A stretch of 64,000 nt of DNA from Pseudomonas sp. Irchel 3E13 (GCF_900187455.1 NZ_FYDX01000006.1:62001-126000); one strand, 5' to 3'; positions 1 through 8,643 are shown, counted from the first letter of the stretch. Made by a program: numbers and translations. The notes: a model not told the origin generated them from the letters alone.

Positions 1-20
1 TCGCTGATATTTAGTAGCCC

Positions 21-85
21 ATCGCGAGCAAGCTCGCTCCTACAGGGTCCGAGCGACTAACTGTAGGAGCGAGCTTGCTCGCGAT
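21..85. repeat. REP pair (REPIN-like inverted repeat)
   Basis: Two inverted copies of a 25-base motif (21-45 and 61-85, core GTAGGAGCGAGCTTGCTCG) are separated by 15 bases, so the unit can fold into one long hairpin. The same motif recurs near 17.8, 22.8 and 47.5 kb. It ends 22 bases before the first gene, so it could end or attenuate upstream transcripts. Confidence 0.85.
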
Positions 86-107
86 AGCTAATCTCCAGGC
101 CTCTCGA

Positions 108-836
108 ATGCTCACTCGACTCCTGTTCCTCCTCTCCCTCGCAACCACAGCCCAGGCCACCGAACCTCTGGTCCTGCTCACCGAAAACTTCCCGCCCTAC
201 AACATGTCCACCGACGGCAAGAGCTTCGCGCGCGAGCCGGAAATCCAGGGCATCGCTGCCGATTTGGTGCGGGAGATGTTCCGCCGCGCGGAAGTCCCCT
301 ACAGCATGACCCTGCGCTTCCCCTGGACGCGGGTGTATCAGCAGGCCAGGGACACCCCCAACCACGGCGTTTTCGTCATGGCCCGCCAACCGGACCGCGA
401 GAATCTGTTCAAGTGGGTCGGCCCGTTGGGCCCGGATGACTGGGTGCTGCTGGCGCGGGAAACCAGCGACATCCGGCTCGATAGCCTGGAACAGGCCAAG
501 GGCCTGCGCATTGGCGCCTACAAAGGCGATGCCATTGCCGAGAGCCTGGCGAAGAGCGGCCTGAAGCCGGTGCTGGTCCTGCGTGATCAGGACAACGCCC
601 GGAAGCTCTCCAGCGGCGAAATCGATCTCTGGGCCACCGGCGACCCCGCTGGCCGCTACCTCGCCCGGCAGATCGGCATGACCGCGTTCAAGACGGTACT
701 GCGCTTCAACGGCTCCCAGTTGTACCTGGCGCTGAACAAGCAGGTGCCGGATGAGGTGGTGAAAAAGCTGCAGGACAGCCTGGAGCAGATGCGCGAAGAA
801 GGCTTCGTCGACGCGACCTTCGCCCGCTACCTGTAG
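108..836 (+). CDS. Orphan periplasmic substrate-binding protein (SBP_bac_3 family)
   Basis: A 242-residue protein with a Sec signal peptide (hydrophobic residues 4-17, cleavage after Ala-Gln-Ala), followed by one solute-binding fold. Family features seen are an early Pro-Pro-Tyr ligand-entry segment (TENFPPYN) and a closing helix after 'NKQVPDE'. The ATG at 108 is preferred over an in-frame TTG at 75, because the TTG lies inside the REP repeat and would put extra residues before the signal peptide. There is no permease or ATPase beside it, so it is either an orphan binding protein or a sensor-type member of the family; the ligand is unknown. The 3' end overlaps the convergent gene by 10 bases. 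Confidence 0.8.
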   Translation: MLTRLLFLLSLATTAQATEPLVLLTENFPPYNMSTDGKSFAREPEIQGIAADLVREMFRRAEVPYSMTLRFPWTRVYQQARDTPNHGVFVMARQPDRENLFKWVGPLGPDDWVLLARETSDIRLDSLEQAKGLRIGAYKGDAIAESLAKSGLKPVLVLRDQDNARKLSSGEIDLWATGDPAGRYLARQIGMTAFKTVLRFNGSQLYLALNKQVPDEVVKKLQDSLEQMREEGFVDATFARYL

Positions 837-1594
837 ATCCCGCCTTTGCCGTGCGCCGGCATGGCGCGGTTGCTGCGCTCGGCGATCATCTGGCGCAGCT
901 CGATCAGATCAACGCCCTGGCCCTTGAGCCGCGGCAGTTCGCGTTCCAGCACCTCAAGCGTCTGTGGATAAGGGTGACCGATCACCACCGCGGTGCCCTG
1001 CCGGCGTGCCAGTTCCACCGCCAGGCGCAACTGCCCGGCAATGGCTTCGCTGGTGCGCACATCATCCAGGAACACATCCCGCGATACGCTGGCCAGCCCC
1101 TGCGTTTGCGCCTTGGCCGCCGCCACGGTGGTGGCGCTGGTGCGGCTGTCGACGAAGAACAGGTCGCGGCGTTGCAACTCGCCCATCAACCAGGCCATGG
1201 CTTCCGGTTGCGCGGTCATGCGGCTGCCCATGTGGTTGTTGAGGCCGGCGGCGTAAGGCACCCGCAGCAGAGCGGCATTCAGGCGTTTTTCCAGTTCCGG
1301 CAGCGGCGTGCCGGGGTGCCAGGCGTAGGGGCCGGTCGCCGGGTCCATTGGCATGTGCAGGATGACCGTGCGCCCGGCGTGGTGGGCCTGGCGGGCGAAG
1401 TCGGTGGCGTGGGGCGTGTCCGGCATGATCGCCATGGTGACGGGGCCGGGGAGGGCGAGGGTGCGGGCGTCGCGGTCAGGGCTCTGGCCGAGGTCATCGA
1501 TGATGACGCTCAGGTACGCTCGCTGCGGCTGGGCCGGCGCCGCAAGGGCGGCGCTGGTCAGCAGGCAGAGCAGGGTGAAGAGGAACGCGCGCAT
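827..1594 (-). CDS. yibQ: Divergent polysaccharide deacetylase family protein (YibQ)
   Basis: A 255-residue exported protein with a signal peptide (hydrophobic residues 3-18, Ala-Leu-Ala cleavage), followed by the divergent polysaccharide deacetylase fold (DUF610/YibQ). Visible signatures are 'IIDDLG' near the start of the fold, 'LHMPMDP', 'LNNHMGSRMT' and 'VVIGHPYP', which carry the Asp and His positions of the metal site. The role is thought to be in envelope polysaccharide or peptidoglycan metabolism; the substrate is not established. Its ATG overlaps the TGA of ctpA by one base (TGATG), so it is translationally coupled as the last gene of the gpmI-envC-ctpA-yibQ block. An in-frame GTG one codon upstream is a less likely start. 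Confidence 0.85.
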   Translation of the reverse strand: MRAFLFTLLCLLTSAALAAPAQPQRAYLSVIIDDLGQSPDRDARTLALPGPVTMAIMPDTPHATDFARQAHHAGRTVILHMPMDPATGPYAWHPGTPLPELEKRLNAALLRVPYAAGLNNHMGSRMTAQPEAMAWLMGELQRRDLFFVDSRTSATTVAAAKAQTQGLASVSRDVFLDDVRTSEAIAGQLRLAVELARRQGTAVVIGHPYPQTLEVLERELPRLKGQGVDLIELRQMIAERSNRAMPAHGKGGIYR

Positions 1595-2928
1595 CACTTG
1601 TCGCGGGTGATGCTCAGGCCCTTGAGCAGGCTGAGGGCCTGGCTGAGCTGGTAGTCATCGTCCTGCGGACGGGCTTTCTTGCCCGTCTTGCCCGCCGTCG
1701 CCTTGCTGGTCGAAGGCCGGTCGGCGCCGCCGTTGCCGTTGCCGAGGTGGCCCTGCAGGTCAGCTTCCTTGAAGTTCTCGGTGTCCTGCTCGCTGGTGAT
1801 CTTCGCCTGGCGCACTTCGATGTCCGGGACGATGCCCTGGGCCTGGATCGAACGGCCGTTGGGCGTGTAGTACAGCGCGGTGGTGATCTTCAGCGCGCGG
1901 TCGTTGTTCAGCGGCAGCACGGTTTGCACCGAGCCCTTGCCGAAGCTGTCGGTGCCCATCAGCACGCCGCGTTTCTGGTCTTGCAGGGCGCCGGCGACAA
2001 TCTCCGAAGCCGAGGCGCTGCCGCCGTTGATCAGTACCACCAGCGGCACGCCTTCGCTGGCGTCGGCCGGGTCGGCCGAGAAGCGCAGCTCGGAGTTGGC
2101 GATGCGGCCCTTGGTGTAGACGATCAGGCCCTTGGTCAGGAAGTGGTCGGCCACTTCGACCGCCGATTGCAGGACGCCGCCAGGGTTGTTGCGCAGGTCG
2201 AGGACCACGCCGCTGAGCTTCTTGCCGTTGTCCTTGCGCAGCTTGGCCAGGGCCTTGCCGACTTCCTCGCCGGTCTTGACCTGGAACTGGGTGATGCGGA
2301 TGTAGCCGTAGCCGTCTTCGAGCAGCTGGCTCTTGACGCTCTTGACCTGGATGACCGCGCGGGCAATGGTCACGTCGAATGGCGTGCCGCCGTCGCGGAC
2401 CAGGGTCAGGGTGATCTTCTCGCCGATCTTGCCGCGCATCTTGTCGACGGCTTCGGTCATGGTCTGGCCGCGGGTCGGCTGGCCGTTGATCTTGACGATC
2501 AGGTCGCCCGCCTCGATGCCGGCGCGGGAGGCCGGGGTGTCGTCGATGGGCGAGACCACCTTGACGAAGCCGTCTTCCATGCCGACTTCGATGCCGAGGC
2601 CGCCGAATTCGCCGCTGGTGCTTTCCTGCAGTTCCTGGAAATCTTCCGGGCCGAGGTAGGCGGAGTGCGGATCGAGGTTGCTGAGCATGCCCTTGATGGC
2701 ATTTTCCAGCAGGGTCTTGTCATCCACCGGTTCGACATAGGCCGCCTTGATGCGGTCCAGGACCTCGGCGAAGGTGCGCAGCTCGTCCAGCGGCAGCGGA
2801 GCCTTGGCGGTGACCGTCGTCGGTGCGACCGCCGCCGGCTTGGCGGGCTCGGCCGCGAAGGCCAGGGACGCGCCACTGATCAGGGCAACGGCCAGGGCCA
2901 GCGAGGTAAGGCGAGGCGAATGCAGCAT
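1594..2928 (-). CDS. ctpA: C-terminal processing protease CtpA (S41 family)
   Basis: A 444-residue periplasmic serine protease. A signal peptide (about residues 1-25, ending Ala-Phe-Ala) precedes an N-terminal helical part, a PDZ domain (about residues 100-185, containing 'EFGGLGIEVG') and the S41 catalytic core. The Ser-Lys dyad is visible as Ser in 'GGSASASE' and Lys in 'FGKGSVQT'. In P. aeruginosa the gene at this position, CtpA, degrades peptidoglycan cross-link hydrolases with the lipoprotein LbcA; that role is inferred here from family and gene order. The ATG at 2928 places the signal peptide at the N-terminus; an open extension to 3039 adds residues with no signal character. It lies 89 bases downstream of envC and overlaps yibQ. 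Confidence 0.93.
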   Translation of the reverse strand: MLHSPRLTSLALAVALISGASLAFAAEPAKPAAVAPTTVTAKAPLPLDELRTFAEVLDRIKAAYVEPVDDKTLLENAIKGMLSNLDPHSAYLGPEDFQELQESTSGEFGGLGIEVGMEDGFVKVVSPIDDTPASRAGIEAGDLIVKINGQPTRGQTMTEAVDKMRGKIGEKITLTLVRDGGTPFDVTIARAVIQVKSVKSQLLEDGYGYIRITQFQVKTGEEVGKALAKLRKDNGKKLSGVVLDLRNNPGGVLQSAVEVADHFLTKGLIVYTKGRIANSELRFSADPADASEGVPLVVLINGGSASASEIVAGALQDQKRGVLMGTDSFGKGSVQTVLPLNNDRALKITTALYYTPNGRSIQAQGIVPDIEVRQAKITSEQDTENFKEADLQGHLGNGNGGADRPSTSKATAGKTGKKARPQDDDYQLSQALSLLKGLSITRDK

Positions 2929-3017
2929 GTCGAACGAACTCCTGATCCTGTGTGTGCCCCGTATGGAGCATCGCGTCAGCCGCCAGGCGGCCAGCGCGTG
3001 AAATAGAGAGGCGAGGC

Positions 3018-4316
3018 CTATCCCTGGCCACGGCACCATTGCGTCGGGTCGGTCGGCCGACCCTGCTGGCGGATGGCGAAGTACAACGCCGGGGTGCTCT
3101 GGCCACCGCTGTTGCCAACGGTGGAGATCGCCTCGCCGGCCTTGACGATGTCGCCGGCATCCTTGAGCAAGGTCTGGTTGTGACCGTACAGACTGAGGTA
3201 ACCGTTACCGTGGTCGAGAATGACCAGAAGTCCGGCCCCGCGCAACCAGTCGGCGAACACCACGCGCCCGCCGTGCACTGCATGAACCTGGCTACCGGCC
3301 GAAGCGCTGATCATCACGCCGTCCCACTTGGCCCGGGCATCATCGCCCCGGGTTTCGCCGAAGCGCGCCAACAGTCGACCATTGACCGGCCAGGGAAGTT
3401 TGCCCTGTGCCGCAGAAAAAGCGCCGCCGAACACCGCGCCGTCGCTGGAAACCAGCGGGCCAGGCGTACTTTTCGGCTTTTTCGGGGTGTCATCCTTGGT
3501 GTCGCGGGTGGCCAGGGCGGCCTCCTGCTGGCGCTTCTTCTCGGCTTCCTGCGCCGCCAGCAGCGCGCGCTGGCGGGCTTCCTCGGCCTCGCGGGCCTGG
3601 CGGGCGAGGGTTTCCTCGATGGTCTTGAGTACGCGGCCCAGCTCGGCTTGGTCCTGTTGGCGGGCGGCGAGTTTCTGATCGTTGTCTTTCAGGGTGCCGT
3701 TGAGCTTGGCGAGGATTTCCTGGCGCTCGGCGCGGGTCTTTTCCAGGTCCTGGCGCTGGGCGTCGAGGGTGCCTTGCTGGACCAGCAACTGCGCCTGCTG
3801 GTGGGCGATGTCCTTTTCGACATTGGCCAGTTGGCGCAGGGTTTCGTTGAAGGCACGCAACTGCGCCAGGCGGGCCTGGCTCAGGTAGTCGTAATAGGTC
3901 AGGGTGCGGGCGAATTTTTCCGGGTTCTGCTGGTTGAGCAGCAGCTTCAGGTATTCCTCGCGGCCGTTGTTCTGGTAGGCGGAGCGGGCCTGGATAGCGA
4001 TCAGGCGTTGTTGTTCAGTGCGGGCGGACTGGAGGTTTTTCTTTTCAGTGTCGAGGCGCTCCAGTTCGCCCTCGGTCTTTTTTAGTTCTTTTTGCAGGTC
4101 CTCCACCTGCTTCTCCAGCTTGCCGATGTCGGTTTCGGTGCCGCGCAGGTCTTTCTGCACGCCGGATTTCTCCTCCTGCAGTTGCCCGAGTTTTTTCTTC
4201 AGCTCGGCGATGTCCTGGCGCGTGGCGTCCAGTTGCTGCTGGGTTTGCGCGCGCTCGTCGGCGAAGGCCGGGCCGAGCAGGCAGGTCAAGGCGATAAGGA
4301 TCAGGGCGCGAAGCAT
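3018..4316 (-). CDS. envC: Murein hydrolase activator EnvC
   Basis: A 432-residue periplasmic protein with a signal peptide (residues 1-20), a very long coiled coil rich in Gln, Glu and Lys (about 25-250), a basic linker and a C-terminal LytM/M23 domain (about 305-430). The LytM domain looks degenerate: the usual His-x-Gly-x-Asp is replaced by 'KWDGVMIS' and the usual His-x-His by 'ALYFAIR', so zinc ligands are missing. This fits EnvC, which does not cut peptidoglycan itself but activates AmiA/AmiB-type amidases at the septum. The ATG at 4316 starts the signal peptide. It follows gpmI but is separated from it by a terminator, so it probably has its own promoter. Confidence 0.92.
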   Translation of the reverse strand: MLRALILIALTCLLGPAFADERAQTQQQLDATRQDIAELKKKLGQLQEEKSGVQKDLRGTETDIGKLEKQVEDLQKELKKTEGELERLDTEKKNLQSARTEQQRLIAIQARSAYQNNGREEYLKLLLNQQNPEKFARTLTYYDYLSQARLAQLRAFNETLRQLANVEKDIAHQQAQLLVQQGTLDAQRQDLEKTRAERQEILAKLNGTLKDNDQKLAARQQDQAELGRVLKTIEETLARQAREAEEARQRALLAAQEAEKKRQQEAALATRDTKDDTPKKPKSTPGPLVSSDGAVFGGAFSAAQGKLPWPVNGRLLARFGETRGDDARAKWDGVMISASAGSQVHAVHGGRVVFADWLRGAGLLVILDHGNGYLSLYGHNQTLLKDAGDIVKAGEAISTVGNSGGQSTPALYFAIRQQGRPTDPTQWCRGQG

Positions 4317-4370
4317 GGAATGGCGATAACCAGGGATGGAGACTGGCCTAGTATGCCCGCCGTTGACGCC

Positions 4371-4407
4371 AAAAAAAACGCCCCGAAGCAACTGCTTTGG
4401 GGCGTTT
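4371..4407 (-). terminator. Rho-independent terminator of gpmI
   Basis: The stem CGCCCCGAAG / CTTTGGGGCG (one G-U pair) has a 6-base loop and, read on the minus strand, is followed by eight U. It lies between the gpmI stop and the envC start. The opposite strand has a shorter T-run. Confidence 0.85.
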
Positions 4408-4458
4408 GTCCGGAATTCCGCTGATCTTCGGGCCGCTTCGCGAGGCAGGCCCTCAGGT

Positions 4459-5994
4459 TCAGGCTTTGACGAGAATCGACGTCCCGGTCATTTCCTTCGG
4501 AATTTCCAGCCCCATCAGCGTCAGCATGGTCGGCGCCACGTCGGCCAGCACGCCGCCTTCGCGGACCTTCAGGTCACGCTTGCCGTAATAGATGAACGGC
4601 ACCGGCTCGGTGGTGTGCGCGGTGTGCGCCTGGCCGGTGCACTCGTCTTCCATCTGCTCGACGTTGCCGTGGTCGGCGGTGATCAGGGCTTCGCCACCGA
4701 CCTTGTCCAGCGCCTCGACAATGCGACCGACGCAGCCGTCCAGCGCCTCGACGGCCTTGACCGCCGCGTCGAACACGCCGGTGTGACCGACCATGTCGCC
4801 GTTGGCGTAGTTGACCACGATCACGTCGTAGCGCTGCTGCTCGATCGCCTCGACGATGCGGTCGGTGACTTCCGGTGCGCTCATTTCCGGCTGCAGGTCA
4901 TAGGTGGCGACCTTTGGCGACGGGATCAGGATGCGCTCTTCGCCTTCGAACGGCTCTTCGCGACCACCGGAGAAGAAGAAGGTGACGTGGGCGTATTTCT
5001 CGGTTTCGGCGATGCGCAGTTGGGTCTTGCCGTTCTTCGCCAGGTACTCGCCCAGCACGTTTTCCAGGCTGCTAGGCGCGAAGGCGGCCGGCGCGGCGAT
5101 TTTCGCCGAGTACTGGGTCAGGCCGATGTAGGCGGCCATTTTCGGCAGGCGGGCGCGGGGGAATTCGTTGAACTCGGGTTCGACGAACGCACGGGACAGC
5201 TCGCGGGCGCGGTCGGCGCGGAAGTTCATGAAGATCACGGCGTCGCCGTCTTCGACCTTCACGGCGTCGCCGATGCGGGTGGCTTTGACGAACTCGTCGC
5301 TCTCGCCACGGGCGTAGGCCGCTTCCAGGCCGGCAACGGCGCTGTCTGCGCTGTACTCGGCGGCGCTGTCGACGATCAGGTTGTAGGCGGCGCTGACACG
5401 GTCCCAGCGGTTGTCGCGGTCCATGGCGAAGTAGCGGCCGATCAGGCTGGCGATGCGGCCCTTGCCCAGTCTGGCGAAGGCGGCGTCGAGCAGTTCGATG
5501 GAGGATTGCGCGCTTTTCGGCGGGGTGTCGCGGCCGTCGAGGAAGGCGTGCAGGTAGATGCGCTCGGCACCCTGCTGGGCCGCCAGTTCGGCCATGGCGA
5601 CCAAGTGATCCTGATGACTGTGGACGCCGCCGTCGGAGAGCAGGCCGAGGATGTGCACGGCCTTGCCGGCGCTGACCGCCTTGTCCACCGCGCCCGTGAG
5701 CACGGGGTTCTTGAAGAACTCGCCGTCGCGGATCGCCTTGGTCACCCGGGTGAAGTCCTGGTACACGACCCGGCCGGCGCCGAGGTTCATGTGGCCGACT
5801 TCGGAGTTGCCCATCTGTCCGTCGGGCAGGCCGACATCCATGCCGGAGCCCGAGATCAAGCCATGCGGCTGGTTGGCGCGCAGGCGATCGTAGACGGGTG
5901 TGTTGGCGGCAAAGATGGCGTTGTACTCGGGGCTTTCGCTGTGACCGAAACCATCCAGGATGATCAGGACCAAAGGCTTGGGCGTGCTCGTCAT
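4459..5994 (-). CDS. gpmI: 2,3-bisphosphoglycerate-independent phosphoglycerate mutase
   Basis: A 511-residue cytoplasmic enzyme interconverting 3- and 2-phosphoglycerate in glycolysis and gluconeogenesis with manganese. It has the alkaline-phosphatase-like fold: '[11 protein letters not shown]' carries the first metal Asp, '[14 protein letters not shown]' carries the phosphoserine nucleophile (about residue 64), and '[10 protein letters not shown]' plus 'GQAHTAHT' carry further metal and phosphate ligands. Length is typical of bacterial iPGAM. ATG at 5994 is chosen; a TTG one codon earlier is also in frame. It is divergent from yibN and ends at a strong terminator, so it is monocistronic or weakly linked to envC. 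Confidence 0.96.
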   Translation of the reverse strand: MTSTPKPLVLIILDGFGHSESPEYNAIFAANTPVYDRLRANQPHGLISGSGMDVGLPDGQMGNSEVGHMNLGAGRVVYQDFTRVTKAIRDGEFFKNPVLTGAVDKAVSAGKAVHILGLLSDGGVHSHQDHLVAMAELAAQQGAERIYLHAFLDGRDTPPKSAQSSIELLDAAFARLGKGRIASLIGRYFAMDRDNRWDRVSAAYNLIVDSAAEYSADSAVAGLEAAYARGESDEFVKATRIGDAVKVEDGDAVIFMNFRADRARELSRAFVEPEFNEFPRARLPKMAAYIGLTQYSAKIAAPAAFAPSSLENVLGEYLAKNGKTQLRIAETEKYAHVTFFFSGGREEPFEGEERILIPSPKVATYDLQPEMSAPEVTDRIVEAIEQQRYDVIVVNYANGDMVGHTGVFDAAVKAVEALDGCVGRIVEALDKVGGEALITADHGNVEQMEDECTGQAHTAHTTEPVPFIYYGKRDLKVREGGVLADVAPTMLTLMGLEIPKEMTGTSILVKA

Positions 5995-6136
5995 CAAAAT
6001 CTACTCACGGTTGTAGATGAGAAAGACCCGCATTTTAGGGCAAATTGGCCAGCCTTGACGAATTCCGCGTATTGGCGTGCCGACGGACAGTACCGGGAAG
6101 GTGAGAATTGCTGTCGACAACAGGGTCAAGCAGGCT

Positions 6137-6164
6137 TTGGCGGCCCATGGCTGCTGTGTATACT
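6137..6164 (+). promoter_or_regulatory. Candidate sigma-70 promoter for yibN-grxC-secB
   Basis: TTGGCG and TATACT are separated by 16 bases and lie 36 bases upstream of the yibN start, inside the 205-base divergent region between gpmI and yibN. No experimental support; judged from sequence only. Confidence 0.5.
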
Positions 6165-6199
6165 GGCCGACATTTTTAACGGCCCGGAACACCCTCCCA

Positions 6200-6616
6200 A
6201 TGGTTGCTCACCTGATTGAATTCGCAACAAATCACTATCTGCTGGTTGCCATCTTCGCCGTTCTGCTGGTTTTGCTGATCGTCACCGAAGCACGCAAGGG
6301 CGGCCGCAGCCTGAGCAATGGCGAACTGACCGCACTGGTCAATGGCGACAAGGGCCTGGTGATCGACATCCGTTCGACCAAGGAATATTCCGCAGGCCAC
6401 ATCGTCGGCGCCGTGAACATCCCGCAGGACAAGTTCGCCGCCCGCATCGGCGAGCTGGAAAAGCACAAGGCGAACAAGACCCTGATCGTGGTCGACAACA
6501 TGGGCCAGCACGCCGGCGCCATCTGCCGCGACCTGCTCAAGGCCGGTTTCACTGCCGCCAAGTTGTCCGGTGGTGTGTCGAGCTGGAAAGCCGACAACCT
6601 GCCGCTGGTGAAGTGA
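6200..6616 (+). CDS. yibN: Membrane-anchored rhodanese-like protein (YibN type)
   Basis: A 138-residue protein with one N-terminal membrane helix (about residues 13-31) and a cytoplasmic rhodanese domain (about 45-135, 'VIDIRSTKEYSAGHIVGAVNIP'). The usual active-site Cys is absent: the loop following 'TLIVV' reads 'DNMGQHAG', with Asp-Asn where CxxGxR would be expected. Sulfurtransferase activity is therefore doubtful and a binding or regulatory role is possible. The cluster yibN-grxC-secB is conserved in gammaproteobacteria. ATG at 6200 is chosen because the open frame further upstream encodes no conserved sequence and runs through the promoter. One base separates its stop from the grxC ATG. 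Confidence 0.88.
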   Translation: MVAHLIEFATNHYLLVAIFAVLLVLLIVTEARKGGRSLSNGELTALVNGDKGLVIDIRSTKEYSAGHIVGAVNIPQDKFAARIGELEKHKANKTLIVVDNMGQHAGAICRDLLKAGFTAAKLSGGVSSWKADNLPLVK

Positions 6617-6617
6617 C

Positions 6618-6872
6618 ATGACCCAGGTCACCGTGTACTCCAGCGATTACTGCCCCTATTGCATCCGCGCCAAGCAGTTGCTGGCGAGCAAAGGGGTGGA
6701 CTTCGAAGAAATCAAGGTCGACGGCAAGCCTCAGGTACGCGCGCAAATGGCCCAGAAAGCCGGCCGTACCTCGGTGCCGCAGATCTGGATCGGCGGCGCC
6801 CATGTCGGTGGTTGTGATGACCTCTATGCGCTGGAGCGCGCCGGCAAGCTGGATGCGCTGCTCAACGCTTGA
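6618..6872 (+). CDS. grxC: Glutaredoxin 3
   Basis: An 84-residue thioredoxin-fold protein with the dithiol active site Cys-Pro-Tyr-Cys at residues 12-15, a cis-Pro loop 'TSVPQIWIGG' and 'HVGGCDDLYAL', the glutathione-binding GG-Cys-Asp segment. It reduces disulfides and glutathionylated proteins using glutathione. It begins directly after yibN and is followed 40 bases later by secB, so all three probably share a transcript. Confidence 0.96.
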   Translation: MTQVTVYSSDYCPYCIRAKQLLASKGVDFEEIKVDGKPQVRAQMAQKAGRTSVPQIWIGGAHVGGCDDLYALERAGKLDALLNA

Positions 6873-6912
6873 ATCCAAAACCCTCTAAAGACCCTGCAAA
6901 GAAGGATCTGCC

Positions 6913-7401
6913 ATGACTGAGCAACAGACCAACGGCGCCTCGGCTGCCGAAGATAGCGCACCACAATTCTCCCTGCAGCGCATCTATGTGCGTGACCTGT
7001 CGTTCGAAGCGCCGAAAAGCCCGGCGATCTTCCGTCAGCAGTGGGAGCCGAGCGTTGCCCTGGACCTGAACACCAAGCAGAAAGGTCTGGAAGGCGACTT
7101 CCACGAAGTCGTGCTGACCCTGTCGGTTACCGTGAAAAACGGCGACGAAGTTGCCTTCATCGCTGAAGTGCAGCAGGCCGGTATCTTCCTGATCAAGAAC
7201 CTCGACGGTGCGTCCTTGAGCCACACCCTCGGCGCGTTCTGCCCGAACATCCTGTTCCCGTACGCTCGCGAAGCGCTGGACAGCCTGGTGACCCGTGGTT
7301 CGTTCCCGGCGCTGATGCTGTCCCCGGTGAACTTCGACGCCCTGTACGCGCAAGAAATGCAGCGCATGCAGGAAGCTGGCGAGGCGCCTTCGCTGCAATA
7401 A
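6913..7401 (+). CDS. secB: Protein-export chaperone SecB
   Basis: A 162-residue acidic cytoplasmic chaperone that keeps preproteins unfolded and hands them to SecA. Family motifs are '[19 protein letters not shown]' at the start of the fold, '[11 protein letters not shown]' and '[12 protein letters not shown]' near the C-terminus. Length matches proteobacterial SecB (about 155-165). An AGGAT ribosome site precedes the ATG, and a strong terminator follows the stop by about 20 bases. The grxC-secB linkage is the conserved arrangement. Confidence 0.97.
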   Translation: MTEQQTNGASAAEDSAPQFSLQRIYVRDLSFEAPKSPAIFRQQWEPSVALDLNTKQKGLEGDFHEVVLTLSVTVKNGDEVAFIAEVQQAGIFLIKNLDGASLSHTLGAFCPNILFPYAREALDSLVTRGSFPALMLSPVNFDALYAQEMQRMQEAGEAPSLQ

Positions 7402-7421
7402 GCGATGGTCTTGCTGGAATG

Positions 7422-7450
7422 AAAAAGCGCCTCTGAAGGCGCTTTTTTGT
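7422..7450 (+). terminator. Rho-independent terminator after secB
   Basis: The stem AAGCGCC / GGCGCTT with loop TCTGAA is followed by a run of T and is preceded by A residues, so it may also serve the convergent trmL gene. Confidence 0.9.
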
Positions 7451-7471
7451 TTTGAGGCCGAACCGTCGCGA

Positions 7472-7927
7472 TCAGACGAAACCTTGCTGCCGCCAGGCCT
7501 CGTAAACAGCCACGGCGACCGTATTGGACAGATTCAAACTCCGGCACCCCGGCCGCATCGGCAACCGCAGGCGCTGGCCGCTTTCCAGCGCATCCAGCAC
7601 CTCCGCAGGCAGCCCGCGGCTCTCCGGCCCGAACAGGAACGCATCGCCCGGTTCGAAGGCGACTTCGTGAAACGGCTGCGAGCCCTTGGTGGTGAACGCA
7701 AACACGCGCGGCTGCCCAAGGCTTTCCAGGCACGACGCCAGGTCGCTGTGGCGCTTGAGGGTGGCGTACTCGTGGTAATCCAGGCCGGCGCGCCGTAACC
7801 GTTTGTCGTCCAGTTCGAAGCCCAGCGGCTCGATCAGGTGCAGGTCGCAGCCGCTGTTGGCGCAGAGCCTGATAATGTTGCCGGTATTCGGCGGAATTTC
7901 TGGTTGAAAAAGGATCACGTGAAACAT
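7472..7927 (-). CDS. trmL: tRNA (cytidine(34)-2'-O)-methyltransferase TrmL
   Basis: A 151-residue SPOUT-family RNA methyltransferase that 2'-O-methylates the wobble base of tRNA-Leu isoacceptors. The deep-knot motifs are visible: 'PEIPPNTGNIIRLCA' near the N-terminus, 'LFGPESRGLP' and 'RSLNLSNTVAVAVYEAWRQ' at the C-terminus. The start is fixed by the family N-terminus (MFHVILFQPEIPP) and a CGGAG ribosome site. The start codon at 7927 overlaps by two bases the ATG of the divergent gene at 7926 (CATG). Confidence 0.95.
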   Translation of the reverse strand: MFHVILFQPEIPPNTGNIIRLCANSGCDLHLIEPLGFELDDKRLRRAGLDYHEYATLKRHSDLASCLESLGQPRVFAFTTKGSQPFHEVAFEPGDAFLFGPESRGLPAEVLDALESGQRLRLPMRPGCRSLNLSNTVAVAVYEAWRQQGFV

Positions 7928-8366
7928 GCACGGCTCCGAGTTTAAAGATGACGCGCATTCTACTCCTGACGAACCGGACCCGCGTTCGAAATCCTGGCCG
8001 CGGGTGCTGTTTTCCCTGGCGCTGTTCGGAATGCTGGTGGGCCTGATGATCGGTCGCCTGACCGCGCCCGAACCACGGGTGCTGGAGCGTGTGGAGGTGG
8101 TCGCTGGTGGGCTGGACCTGTGGTTCAACGAAGAACCCAAGCTGCACGGCGAAATGGTCGAGGGCACGGTGGCGGTGTTGTTCGAGGCGGAAGGGAAGAG
8201 CCAGAAGGGCCAGTTGACCTACGACGGTAAGCCGGTGAGCTGGCGGATACGCAAGAGTGATAAGGGGCTGCTGTTGAGCCTGGTGGCGGCCCGTCCACTG
8301 CAGGCCCGCTGGGCGGGTGAGTCAGTGGAGGACCGCTGGCGAGTGCAGGTGAGACTGCACGAATAA
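7926..8366 (+). CDS. Small single-pass membrane protein of unknown function
   Basis: A 146-residue protein with a charged N-terminal 22 residues, one membrane helix (about residues 26-44, 'VLFSLALFGMLVGLMIG'), then a roughly 100-residue domain predicted to face the periplasm, rich in beta-prone segments ('VEVVAGGLDLWFNEEPK', 'GQLTYDGKPVSWRI'). No family was recognised with confidence. Its ATG shares two bases with the divergent trmL start, so each promoter must lie inside the other gene. A possible ribosome site AAGGA lies 11 bases upstream, a long spacing. It sits between trmL and ntrC; no function is proposed. Confidence 0.75.
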   Translation: MHGSEFKDDAHSTPDEPDPRSKSWPRVLFSLALFGMLVGLMIGRLTAPEPRVLERVEVVAGGLDLWFNEEPKLHGEMVEGTVAVLFEAEGKSQKGQLTYDGKPVSWRIRKSDKGLLLSLVAARPLQARWAGESVEDRWRVQVRLHE

Positions 8367-8450
8367 AAGAGGGGAATCCCCGGCCTGCCTGTACCAAGGT
8401 CCCCAAAACTGGAGATGTCTGTATTAATGCAGACGCCGTGCCAACTTCTC

Positions 8451-8475
8451 GAAACCCTTTGATCGCAAGGGTTTC
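8451..8475. other. Small hairpin in the trmL-side/ntrC intergenic region
   Basis: The 294-base gap between the small membrane protein and ntrC holds an inverted repeat GAAACCCTT / AAGGGTTTC with a 7-base loop here, plus the larger hairpin at 8593-8643. No small ORF or RNA gene was recognised in the remainder. Confidence 0.4.
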
Positions 8476-8592
8476 AGGACGTTTTCGTGGGTGTGGCGGG
8501 CGATTCGCGAGGATTTTTGCCTTCAGGCGGTGCGCCGCGGGCTTTTTCGGTTCATCAATGGGGCATTCGTGCCTTCGCCCGGCTGAAACGAC

Positions 8593-8643
8593 CGCGGGGC
8601 AGGCCCTCGTCACAGAAACTCTGTGGGAGGTGCCTGCCCCGCG
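8593..8643 (-). terminator. Long stem-loop downstream of ntrC
   Basis: The outer stem CGCGGGGCAGGC / GCCTGCCCCGCG (12 perfect pairs) encloses a second stem CACAGA / TCTGTG. It starts 17 bases after the ntrC stop. There is no clear T-run, so it is either a weak terminator or an mRNA 3' stabilising hairpin. Confidence 0.5.

Noticed and set aside
3018..4316. EnvC annotated as an active M23 endopeptidase
   Set aside because: The zinc-binding His residues of the LytM site are replaced, so it is an activator.
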